From Rhynochetos jubatus (taxonomy: Eukaryota; Chordata; Aves; Eurypygiformes; Rhynochetidae): DNA of 64,000 bases. Positions within the stretch are counted from its first letter, which is position 1, and each line of letters starts with the position of its first letter. The DNA is taken from positions 21,526,317 to 21,590,316 of the forward strand of contig CM050658.1 of the NCBI GenBank assembly GCA_027574665.1, written 5' to 3'. This document shows positions 52,901 through 64,000 of this stretch, one piece after another. The position numbers were made by a program, and so were the translations under genes. The notes under the pieces are model-generated. The model had not been told where the DNA came from and made no database searches. It worked only from the letters and a program-made list of their open reading frames with translations.

Positions 52901-55900
52901 TTTTTTTTTTTTCCCCAAGAAGGCATTTGGGGACAGGGGGCAGGGGCTAAAGAGCTGATTTATTTTAGGTAACACAGTTGGTGCCAGCGTGCTTGGATCC
53001 AGCAGGTTTTTTACTTTACTTTTCTGCACATGGGGACCCCAGCTTTGCCCTCAGCCACAATTCCTTGGAGCTGACTGAGGCTGCATGGAGAAAACTGAGG
53101 GTATTTCAGTTCTGTTCTCGCCATCTGGATGAGCCTAGAGTTGTGCTTTCTTTGTAAAACATCATGCTCAACTCTGTAACGTCGATGGCTGAAACAACGG
53201 TTGCCATTTTCAAGTAGCCTGGGGACAGGCACATTGTCCGTGACTGGTCTTTGATTTATGTCCTTATTTTTCTACATCTACTTTAGGTTCAATAAGTGTA
53301 GACTTGATAAATATAGTTACTGAAAGTTTTCTTTTGAAGGACTATGTTTCATCCAGTATAAGTATATGGAAAGTATGTTGAACAACGACTGAAAGTATAT
53401 TTGTTGAGGCAAAACAGTAATGAGTTGTGACTTTCAGAATGGTTGATTGTGAAGGTCATTCTCAGAAGCTTTGATCTCTGCTTTAGTGAGAGTAATATTC
53501 TCTTCAGAAAAGGTACTTTAAGATTGCATTGCAACAATCCGTTTTGCTCCCTGGTTGTTCCGAGTTCAGTTTCAAGTGGGAAACTGTATTTTACTAGTCA
53601 GCAAAAACCTTTTCATTGTGACCTGGGATTAACTGGTTTAATTTTGTGAAATAGCTTTTCTTCTGTTTTCTAAATAAATGTGTCTTTTTAAATTATATCT
53701 GTTGAAAAGACTTTGTTTGTTTGTTTGGTTTTTTTTAAACTAAGCGTATACCAAGATTAGAAAATAATTCTTTTTTGCTATTTCATAGTCAAACATGAGA
53801 AACTATGCAGTTACAATAACTTATTAATTATGTGGGAAAGTTAAAATAATAAAGTTTTTTCTTCCCTATTTGATTTTCTCTGCAGGTTTCATAGGAGTAA
53901 GATACTTTACCAGTGTACTGCTAGTCAGGAAAAGAGCAGAATGCATGCAGGGAAAAGATTTACTCACTTTGAATGTCTGCGTCTTCTAAGTGTTTGGGTT
54001 GGTTTGAGAACAGAACAGTACTTTCAACGGGAATACCTATTCGTGCACTTGTGCAGCACAGACGTTCAGCTGATTTTTGTTAGCTGCTATTGAAGAAGAA
54101 ATTTAGTTGATTAAGAAAGAGTGACTAGCAAATAAATGTCAACTGATTAATTTTCTTTTTCCTGCCTTCGAACAGAGAATTCAGTGGATGGCAGTGAGTT
54201 GTGCAGAGTATAACCTTGTGCACTTTTTGCAATGGGATCTAAACCCACTGCACGTTCCTGCCCAGTGTGGCCTCCGGGGCAGATGTAGGTGCTTCGGCCT
54301 CTTCTCCATCCATTTGACAAAGCATCCTGCATTGAAACTGCAAATATCCAAAATGAATCTCTGTCTGCCTTTTCTGGTGGGATGTCTTGTGAATGTATAA
54401 CATTCTTCATCTTGGTTAGCATACGACGAACACAGGAAGTGCCAAAGAAAGCCCCAGACAAAAGCCACACATACACCTGTTGCTTTCCTTCCAGTATATA
54501 GACATCCACCTTCATACGACAGCCTACTTACCACCCTGGGGCACCCTCCTGCTCTTGTCAGCTGTGCTGCACCATGCCAAACATAACAGTTTGTGATGTA
54601 GTTGAATGTTTTCCATAAAGCTGGAAAAAAAAGAACCCCAAACTTTAATTGGAATAAGACCACAGGTAAAATTCTCAGTCCTCCACTACTGCCTATTTTA
54701 TCTTTTTTTAGAAGATGCCTTCATATATTCATAAAAATCTAAGTTGTAGCAGAGGAATGTGATAAACGGCAATTTAAGAAATTATCTAGGAATGATTCTT
54801 ACAGTTGCACATTAAGCTACACTGTGTAAGCATGCTTCAGTCCATAGAATAATTCTTGGTTTCCTAGTGTCTTCAAAAGTTCATCATAATGATAATATTG
54901 TCATTTGTTTAAGAGACCTGGGATCTAAGACTGAAAAGAATAGTCTTGTAAATAAAAGATGGTAAAGCTTACTGCCTAAGAAACTTCAGACTGTGTGGTA
55001 CTTTCCTGTGGCAGCAGAGAGTAAGTACTTTCTATTTTCTTAATGAAAAACTACTATTTTGAGTACAGAGTCCAGTGGCCCTGGAGTGCTGCTGCTTGCT
55101 GCACTGGAGCACTTCTGGTCAGGAGCCTCAGCATGTGCAGGATTTGCGCATTAGCAAGCACGTCTGCAGGAGAGCAAACTGTTATCTGAGGGCATGGTTT
55201 GTTCAGTTTAGTATAACCAAGTTACTAATGTTTGTTTCATGTGTACCATCACAGCGGTTTCTATTGGTGTCAGTGTCAAATGAAGGCCTCTTAATCATCA
55301 GAGGAAAGAAAGGTTCCAGTCGGACCTTGAAGCAAAGTCAGAACATCTTCGTAGCATCTGTCTGTCCATCTCACTGTCCTCTGAACTCTCTATGCTCATA
55401 GCATGAGCACCTGCTGTTTTTCTGGGGAGTTAAAGCAGAAAGGTTAGCTTGGTTTTCAATTTCAGGTCCTGTCCAGTAAGGTATCTTAGCTAGTAACTGA
55501 AAGCAGTCTTTGATGATGAACTGGTAGAAAAGAAAGACCCAGATGATCTGAGATGAAAGGACAGGGTGAAATAGGGACTTTGGCTTTTTCCCAAACCCAT
55601 TAGAAAATGCATTTTTTTTCCCCTCATATTTTGCTCAGCATATATTTTTGGGTTTTGTACAGTTTTCTGTCAGGATTTATTAGAGCTATTCTGACCTGTT
55701 GTAGCAGTGCCTGGAGCTGTAGGCGGCATTGCCAAAGGCAGTCCCTTAAACACTGTAATCTAATTCAGGCATCAGGAGGAGAGGAAGGAAGCCTATGTAA
55801 GGCTTCTATTAGTGCTCATAATTAAACATGTTGTTAACTCCATCATGTCTGATGGGTACACATAGGTACTAGTTCAAGATTAAGACCTAACATTTATAGA

Positions 55901-58900
55901 CTTTCATACAGTCCTGTCACATCTAAATCTATATGATAATGAAAGAACGCACAGTACTTTCTCCCAAAAGATGGAGTTGGGACCTTTACCCTGGCCAGCT
56001 TGTGTCAGTTCCATGACTGCTTTTCAGTCTCTGGTTGCTGCCCATCTTCTCTTCTTTTTTCCTGCGCTGCGTATGGATTTTGTTTCTATGTTTTTCTGGT
56101 CTTGGTTTAGTCCTCTCATTGTGTCCTCTTCCATTCATCCATTGAATTTGCCTACCTTTTACAGTACATGAACTATCCAGATAGCTTAACCGACTCCCAG
56201 GTGGCTTGGATGTAAACCACGCTTTGTGATCATTGACTCACAGCGTATGTGCTTTAGAAGCCAACTTGAAAACGCTAGACCTTGCGGTCTAGTACAGGCA
56301 GAGCTGTTCTGTAGCTGACATGAATTTTTGACATTTTCCCCACACTCCCCACAGATCGTGAGAGACACTGGCACATGAACATTAAACCTCTCATCATGTG
56401 TAGGACCTAAACTCTAGCAATGTTCCTCTTTAAGTCTTTGGCAACAGTTTTTTCATTTGGGCATTCTTACTTTTATAAACATCTGTGACTCTTCTATGCC
56501 TTTACCTTGAAATTTCATTTATTATATCCTGAAAGCAAAGGCTTTGTTTTTAAAATTCTTATCTGAAACCAAAGACAAACTGCTTTTTAAAATACAAACA
56601 CTGCGGAGGCTCATCAAAAAGTAATGAATAATTTAAATTAAAAGAAAACTCTAAAGTGATTGCTCATTCTCTGATAACAAAATGGGAAATAAATGCCTAT
56701 CGACATTTGGAACATCATGTTTTAAAGAGCGAGTGCAGCATTTAACTGGCTTATGAGATCTCCCATATTCTCAGAGTGCTTAATTTATGGAATTGTCATT
56801 AACCACTCTGTAGTTAAGGATTCTTTGAGCTTTGCAGCTGAAGTGGGTCTTCAGTCTCACTGTTAAGAATGAAGAAAAATGTGTATATTTATGAATCTAC
56901 ACCACTGGGATGCATATTTCAGCCAGTACTCAGACACCAATGTGAAATTAATTCCCTTGATTTTGATAGAAGTACTCAAGGAAGCAAACTTAAGTGTACA
57001 AATATTAGAAGCAGATCCATTAAAAATGGTAAACGAATGTGTTTACTGTTAACTGTAGACTATAGGAAGGGTCATGGAAAGGCAGATGAACAATATACAT
57101 TTGGTTTAAGGGAAGAATCAGCATGGTTCTTGATTGTTGTTATAGTTATGTATGGAGAATTATGGATGTTGCAATTCTTTTAGGTCAGTCACTACATTGG
57201 AAACTCCCTAAACTCTCTCCTGAACCAAACTATCACAATGATTTATTACCATTAAGATATCTGTGAAATATAATCGGGAACGTTGGAAAAAGAGAAACAC
57301 TCACGTGTGTGTTTCTTTCCATAAATAAATCTCTGACACTGTAATACACAGGCACCTAAAGCCTACGTCTAAGTCCAGAGCAGTGTCAAGAACCCACAGC
57401 CGCCACCTCAACATCCTCGTTGAATCTGTGCGTTCAGAGGGCAGTAGCACTGGGAGGAAATCACGACATCTGCAACAGGTCAGAGCCAGCTCGCAGTCAG
57501 AGCCAGCTGTAATGGCATTGACAGTGCTGGTTTCCTGCTGGCTGTCAAGCTGGGAGCCTTACTCTGCAGCAGCTTTGTGTTCCCCACTACTGTTCTTTGT
57601 GTGTAACTAGGCACAGGCTTCATCCTCTAGACACTGCCTGCTCTTGAGAGATTTTCTGGATTTTTTTGTGTAAATTCCTATTTTTCAGGCTCATGTATGG
57701 TCTTTCCTCCTTAACGCCACAGTGACAATAGCACCGATGTTACATGGGGGTTATTCTCGTCTGTCCACTTAAAGCAGACAAAACCATTCCCCTTGCAATC
57801 ACAGCAGATCCATGAATTGAGTTAGGAGGCTGCTGTTATTGTGTGCAGGGGCCTTGAGAGGACGTGCAGGTACGCACACAACTGAGCGCAGAGACAGGCT
57901 TTCGAACAGAAAGTGCAGGATGTGGTTGAGGTGATTTAGTGCTGCCCTGGGCCATTTCGAAACAAAACGTCATCTCTTTTGTTTGTGTTTCCCATTTTTA
58001 CCATTATTTGAACAACAGACTGAAACTCCCCCCCCCAAAACTGGTGTTTATCCCAAGATCTTGTCTACCCAGCCCACAGACTTGATCCCTACGCGCAAAG
58101 GCAATGTAGGCTGGCCAGGTCCGGTCGTCCTCCAGGCCCAGGCCCTGAGTTGTGAGATGCCTGGTCGTGGATTTGAACATATAACCTGCCACAAACAGAA
58201 TTTCTCAGTATCCCATTTTTGACAAACCCCTCCCACTTCTGCTCAGAATGCCCTTAAACATCCATTTTAGGCATCTTGCATTTTTCCCATACACTGAGAT
58301 GCAGAAATACACACAATAGACAGCATAGTGAAATTTCGTGAATAGCTGAGGTATAAAATGAAGCTTTTCAGGTGGCAACATAATATATATTTTTAGAACT
58401 TACATTTCTTTTAGGTAGATCATATTACAATAACCACTCAATTTTCCCATGTCCCCCAGACACGAAACAATTTTACACCTTTTGTGTTACACTCAGCTGT
58501 TTGTCATGACTGGAAGCTTATGGCAGTGCCGGGTAAAGCCAGATTATCCCGGGAGGTGTGTCCTGCAGTCACTGGAGGGCTCCATAATAGCTGCGTAGTA
58601 GCGTTGGCTTTGCTTTAAGAGCAGTAAGGCACTTCTGGAATGAGGTACGGCCTTAAGTGGTGATCTCCCAACTATTTGATATGTGGAAATTCTATGGACT
58701 AAAGGCAGCAAGGGCCCCCTCGTGAGAGAGGCTGCTGCAGGAGTCTCCATAGATCCTGATCTTGGAGGTTTCCTTACCCCAGCACAGGGAATATGTCAGT
58801 ATGTCTGTGCAGACCTTTTTGGGAAGACGTGAGTTTGCGTGACTTGTGCTCCGATGCAGTTAGGAGCTTGCCGTGCCTGCACTGTGAGTCTGCTGAATGC

Positions 58901-61348
58901 CAACGACATGTAACCACACACGTCAGGCGAGGCTGTCATACACACTCTGCACATTTCTCCTAAGGCAGCAGTAAGCAGAGCCACAGCAGTAGTGATTCTG
59001 TCTGTGAGGTGTTGTCTGCCCAGCTGTCCAAACTGTGTACTTAGGGTACAGAACTACAGCAAATAAATACAGAGAGTATGGAAAGTAAAGAGAAGACACG
59101 AAGTTAGAGAAAAAAATGGAATTTAATGACAGTCCTTCAGGTGAGCAGTGTTAATTTTTATTCCACACATTATGGAAATAATAAATGTCAATGCATAACA
59201 GGTTTTCCCCCAAGGTTTCTGCTTTACTGAGGTACAGAATCAGCTAAGCTCATTTCAGGACAGTTATGCAATGTTTTGTTTTATCCTTTTCCCTGTAAAT
59301 ATACTGCATGTCACTTGGTCCTTGATGATCACAAAAAATGGCTCAGCTTTTCAAAGTGACTTATTTCTGCACCATCCACATGCTTCATAAACCTCAGTTG
59401 TTTTGGTTCTAATGTGCACCATGACCCCATCCTGCTGATGTAAAGAGATACAGAGCAAGACATAAATGAGAGGCGGTCAGGCATTTTGGGATTTTCAGTC
59501 TGAAGTTGGTAGACGGCTTTTTATACCGTGGGCTTTTTTACTTGTTCCAGTCATGGCTTTCATTCACCTTGGTTGCAACACTGAATGCTCAGTAATTTTG
59601 GGCTTCACTTTGGACACCTGTTATTCGAGGACTATGCTCAGTTAATGAACATTTGAGAACGGGTTGGTTTAAGTGATATATGGACATAACGTCACATAGA
59701 AACTTTATAGCAGAGACGTGAGAAGAATCTAATTCTCCAGAGCACTATTTTATTTTGTTGTCTTCACTACAGCACATCCTCCTTCTTCTTTCTTTATCCT
59801 TCTTCATTCATTACATGAGCTACAATCATGGCAACCGAAGTGGCAGGGGATCCTCCAGACAACAGGATCTTCTGTTTGACTAGTTCGATTTATCTCCCTG
59901 GGCAGAGAGGTGAATAGTCATGTAAATGAAGATGATGTCTTAAACCTACACAAAGGAAAGCCAAATAAGATTACCCAAGTGGACTTAATATCTGGGTATT
60001 GCTAGCTTTGAGAGCTGGACTTTGCAAAACAGTGCTTTCCATTTTTAGTAAAAAATGGTCTTGTTTATTCTGTTTTCGTGGGCTGGTGTTCGTACAAACA
60101 TAAGTTCGTTGTCAGCAGGACACAGCAGAGACCACTGCTTGTGAGCTAACGCGGTGGCTCAGGAAAGCTGAGAAGTGTGGGAAACCCTCAAAAGGGGCAC
60201 CAGGGCACCAGCAGCTCTACTGTTCCCCCTCCAACTCAGAAAATGGCCAGTGTAGGGACCCACAGTCTTGCTTGGGGAAAGCAGGCAGTGCTACAGATTT
60301 GAGGCTTGTTTATTTTCCCTTCTCCCTTTGGGAAGAGAGCTTTATCGCATGGGCTCATGGAACAGCCCCTTCTTCTTAGCCAGCAAGCAGCATTTCTGTA
60401 CAGGAGCCAGAGCAACAGCTGTGCTGCTGGATTTGGAGCTGGCGTTCGCATTCTCCTAGTCGCTAACATAGCGCTGGGCCTAGCATGTCTAGAAAATGGC
60501 TGCAACATGGGTGCGAAAATGTGAACGCGGTAGATGTAAAGGTTCTCTCCATTGGCATTTGGATTTTTAAAATATTAAGATACAATAAACAAAGGATTTG
60601 TTCTTTAATTTTAATCTTTTTTTTTTGGTATGGAAACATTTTAAATATGAGATGAAAAAAGTAAGAAGAAACAATTAATTCTATCTTTTAAAGTAGCAAC
60701 TAATAGAAGAGAATAAAACATTTTTCATCACCAATTTATGAATGCTGAATTTACTTAATTATCATTAACCAAAGGGTTTTCAAAGTACAAAGTTTATAAA
60801 GCAAGAGCAGGATGTTCTCTGGTACGGGTTCTTTCCTCTGGAATTTACTCATGGCAGAAACACATCAAGCCCCATCTCATTTCAGAAAAAATGTACTGCT
60901 TTCTTTCCGGCCTTTCACCAACAGCTGGCTGCAGAACCTTCGGTTTGCAGCTTACCAGTAATATTTTCTTTGTCTCTGTCCTTCAGAGTTCCATTGTTCT
61001 GCAGAATCCTGCTACATTCATCCCATGTACTTGAAAAATCTAGTCTAAGCCAGACATTGCAAATTCAGCACTCTCAGGAAGAATTTCTAATGCTTTTGTT
61101 GCTGTAAGGTAGCTGGGTGACACCTGGATTTGTGAGGGTATCTGTAAGAGCCCATCTGTACCCACTAGAAGTTTATGAATGACTAAGAATGGGCGTGACT
61201 TAGACTAATAAACGATTTGTGTAGCTCAACAAATTCTCTGACCATGAGTGAGTACTGCAGTCTGATGCTAAATGTCAAACGGTCACTAGCTGTTGGGGCA
61301 TGAAGAACTGATCTGTGATATCAACTGCATGGCTTTCAAAGGTTGACA

Positions 61349-62124
61349 TGTTGTGCTGATTTTACTCAGGAAAGAGTTAACTTTCTTCAGTGGTTGGTGT
61401 GAAGCCAGGTTTCTGGATTTACCCTGAGAAAAGTGCTGATAAGTTGTCTTTTTAGCTGGTGCTGGGGAGTGCTTGCACCAAACCCAAGGTCTTTCCCAGC
61501 TTCTGATACTGCATCTGCGTTCCCAACTTTCTCATTACAAGCAGTGTGGGGGGACACAGCTCAGACAGCTGACCCAAACTAACCGAAGGGGTGTTTCATT
61601 CCATAGCATGTCGTGCTCGGTGCATAAGTGATATGTAAGCAGGGAGTGGGCTCGGGGGCCATAACTCTTTCCTTAACTCTTCAGTTAGCTAAGTCCTTTG
61701 TTAGCTGCCTTGCTAACTCTTTTGCTGGCTCGTTCATTCGTGATTGGTGGGTCACTTAGTTTTTCTGGTCGTGCTGTCGCTTGTGGGGCTCACTTGGACT
61801 CTGCTGCAGTCACTCTCGGGCTCCAGCTCTTGGGACCTCTGACTCTCGCTGCTCGGGACCTGGTTGTGCATCGGTTGGCAGGTGGTGAGCACTTGTATCA
61901 TAGGGTTGATTTTCTATTATTTCAATTACTTATTATTTGTAGTATTGTTATAGATTTTTATACATACAATATTCATTTATATTGAATTATTAAATAGTTC
62001 TTAACTCAATTTTACGAGCTTCCCTGTCTTTTCCTTGGATACTCCCCCTCTGCTGGAGGAAAAGGAGGGTGGAGGTGTGCAAGCGGCTTCATGGTACTTT
62101 GCTGGCCAGAGTTAAACCACGACA
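61349..62124 (+). mobile_element. Solo LTR of an avian ERVL-type endogenous retrovirus
   Basis: This is a fossil retroviral LTR of about 776 bp in the same direction as the host gene. It begins TGTTGTGCTGATTTTACTCA followed by GGAAAGAGTTAACTTTCTTC. In the middle it has GACAGCTGACCCAAACTAAC and CTGCTCGGGACCTGGTTGTG with GGTGGTGAGCA. It then has an AT-rich part with a polyadenylation-type ATTAAA at 61989-61994, and it ends GTTAAACCACGACA. This order is typical of avian ERVL LTRs known from memory, with TG...CA ends. No internal retroviral genes follow, so it is a solo LTR left by recombination. I see no clear target-site duplication. It looks nearly whole in length, with moderate divergence. 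Confidence 0.85.
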
Positions 62125-63605
62125 CAGGTCAAAGCTTGTGACAAAATACAATGGTTAGTCCATCGCTCATGTTTTTCCAGCTACCAAAAAATTACTTGTG
62201 GTTTCTAAATTTATTTCCCTATTTCCCACTTCCTTGATCAGGTGTAGATGCTTTTGCCGTTTCAGAATCCTGAAACTGAAGTATTAGTGGTCACCACAAA
62301 TTAAATGTCATTGAGTATACAACCCAAAAGGAGCTACACTGATTATATTCTTCCGTTCAGTAAATAAAATTACTTCCTCCTTCCTGTTTAGACATTAGGC
62401 ATAAGATCTGGTGGAATTTCCAGATTGATGTCATGTGGTGCAACAAAAAAAAGGACTCTTCAGTCTGATTTAACTTTTATAGAATATCTGAACATTTACT
62501 TACAGAACGTGTTTCTCATATAGTCTTTGCCACTTTTTATGCGGACTCACTGTCAGATGTCACTGTCTTTAGAGCAGACTTGTTTTACGTGAAGGTAATA
62601 GTATCACTTACGGCCAGAATAATACCTGGTTTTTGAACTAGGAACACAGGACCTCCAGAGGGGTGTGCTCACTGCTGCTCCTGTCACGCAGCTCTGGAGG
62701 TTCTCACTTCAGAGTACAATTCTTTCTTGCCTCATTTCCACTAGGACTTGCTGTCCAAGGAATAATCTGATGTCTGTGGAGCTGGCATATGCCAACAGGA
62801 GGGGCTACTGCTTATCTAAGTGCTACAACAGCACTGCACTCCAACAACTGTGCAAAAACTGAACTGGAAGGAAACAGCAGATTCTACGTGTGCTGATCCA
62901 GTTTTCTAGCTTTTCTTTAGGCTTAAGACCGTGCATTTTCAGTTGACCTATGCTACTTACAGCTTTTTGGGAGCTTCCGTTCTTGTTAAAGAGCCTGTCT
63001 GTCAAAGGGCTCTCTCTGTGCCTTTTTTTCCTTACCAAGTGGTGGAACTTTGAGATGTAACCAGCTGGATCTTATTCAGTATGACAGCAACGAAACCATT
63101 TAAGCTGCTGATGCAAATCAAATGTGATTTTAATGTTATTCCTAAACAGAAACACTCCACAACTCCAGAAACTAAGGTCTCACTTGATCACATGTAAAGC
63201 AAATGTGTCCCCTTCATATATTTATGAGTATTTGATTACTAGCATTAGTATTACTATTATTAGTCATGAAATCATTACCTGCATTACCTCTTGCCTAGCT
63301 CAAACTTAGAGTAGCTAATGGCTACACAGCTATTGCCTCTGGTTATCAGTCAGTGTTTCGTTACGTCTCTGAAAAGCACTTTAGTTGCTCTGCTTTAAAA
63401 AAACCTCACAGAGCTCATTTATCCCAGGAAACCACGAGTCAGGATTTATTGGATTGGAAATAATAGTGCAGCAGCATAGATGTGGGTATTTCACATCGCT
63501 CTCACGGCAAAATCAGGAGTTAAAAGAATATATTCACCTCCAGTAATAACACAGCCAGACTCCAGCTGAATGAAATGAACTGCTTTGTTGGAGTATTTTT
63601 AAAGT

Positions 63606-63623
63606 AAAAAAAAAAAAAAAAAA
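63606..63623. repeat. Poly-A tract, 18 bases
   Basis: This is a pure A run after TTTTTAAAGT. No retrocopy body is recognised upstream. Confidence 0.85.
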
Positions 63624-64000
63624 GGATGTTACATTAATGCTCTGAGATTGCTGTGAGGAGAATAATCTCACTGTGTCAGCTCATGCTTCCTTTTTTTTTT
63701 TTAACTTTTCCCTGATTTAGAATTCAGAAATTGCATCACTTTAGTACATAAATGTTACCATAATGATATTATAAAGCCACTTCCTTGTTAAGCTCTACAG
63801 AACTTCGTTATTTGTAGAGTAACCAGAACAACCATGTCCTTGCGCGTAACTGGGGCCATTAAGTATCGCTAGAAAACCCCTTTTCTGGGGTAAGTTGTCT
63901 CTTCTCTTTCCCCAGCTTAATTTGTATATTATCTATCAATGATATATTTTATCTTTAGAGTATTTTTTCACATTAAATTTTACAATTTGAATAAATAATT

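Noticed and set aside
53011-53232. 73-codon minus-strand frame (MPVPRLLENGNRCFSH...)
   Set aside because: It is protein-like in places but has no acceptor, no recognised family and no partner exon; it is within chance expectation.
57983-58222. Overlapping plus and minus open frames in a locally GC-richer stretch
   Set aside because: The peptides are not recognisable and frames are open on both strands, as chance in GC-richer DNA would give.

Overview
This is vertebrate nuclear DNA, almost certainly from a bird. It contains two spliced coding exons separated by 23 kb, AT-rich non-coding DNA with many A/T tracts, and no bacterial-style gene packing. The repeats are CR1 LINEs of the avian type, ending in ATTCTRTG-like units, plus one LTR of the avian ERVL type. 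The species cannot be named from the sequence alone.

The whole window appears to lie inside one gene on the + strand. The two exons (6938-7070 and 30179-30313) encode adjacent pieces of a Na+/Cl--coupled GABA transporter. The best match from memory is SLC6A11 (GAT-3). Together they cover the end of extracellular loop 2, membrane segment 4, a short inner loop, membrane segment 5 and the start of extracellular loop 3. I could not find the next expected exon, which should begin with a VWVDAGTQ-like peptide, so everything after 30313 is read as the following intron.

Layout: 1-6937, upstream intron with a CR1 tail at 5137-5425; 6938-7070, exon; 7071-30178, a 23.1 kb intron with CR1 pieces near 11.1, 19.0 and 20.7-21.6 kb; 30179-30313, exon; 30314-64000, downstream intron. 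The downstream intron holds a graveyard of very old CR1/L3-like LINE pieces (44.3-46.0 kb), a G-quadruplex-prone block (33.9 kb), several microsatellites and a solo ERVL-type LTR (61.3-62.1 kb).

No RNA gene, CRISPR array, complete second gene or plainly new biological system was recognised. The most interesting unexplained items are four minus-strand stretches that read like protein and start at plausible splice acceptors or a good start codon. The best is 49822-49983: exactly 54 codons, open, and with an acceptor-like CAG before it. They could be exons of an unrecognised antisense gene or retrocopy fragments, or they could be chance. Most other open frames are about what chance gives in 64 kb of DNA of this composition.
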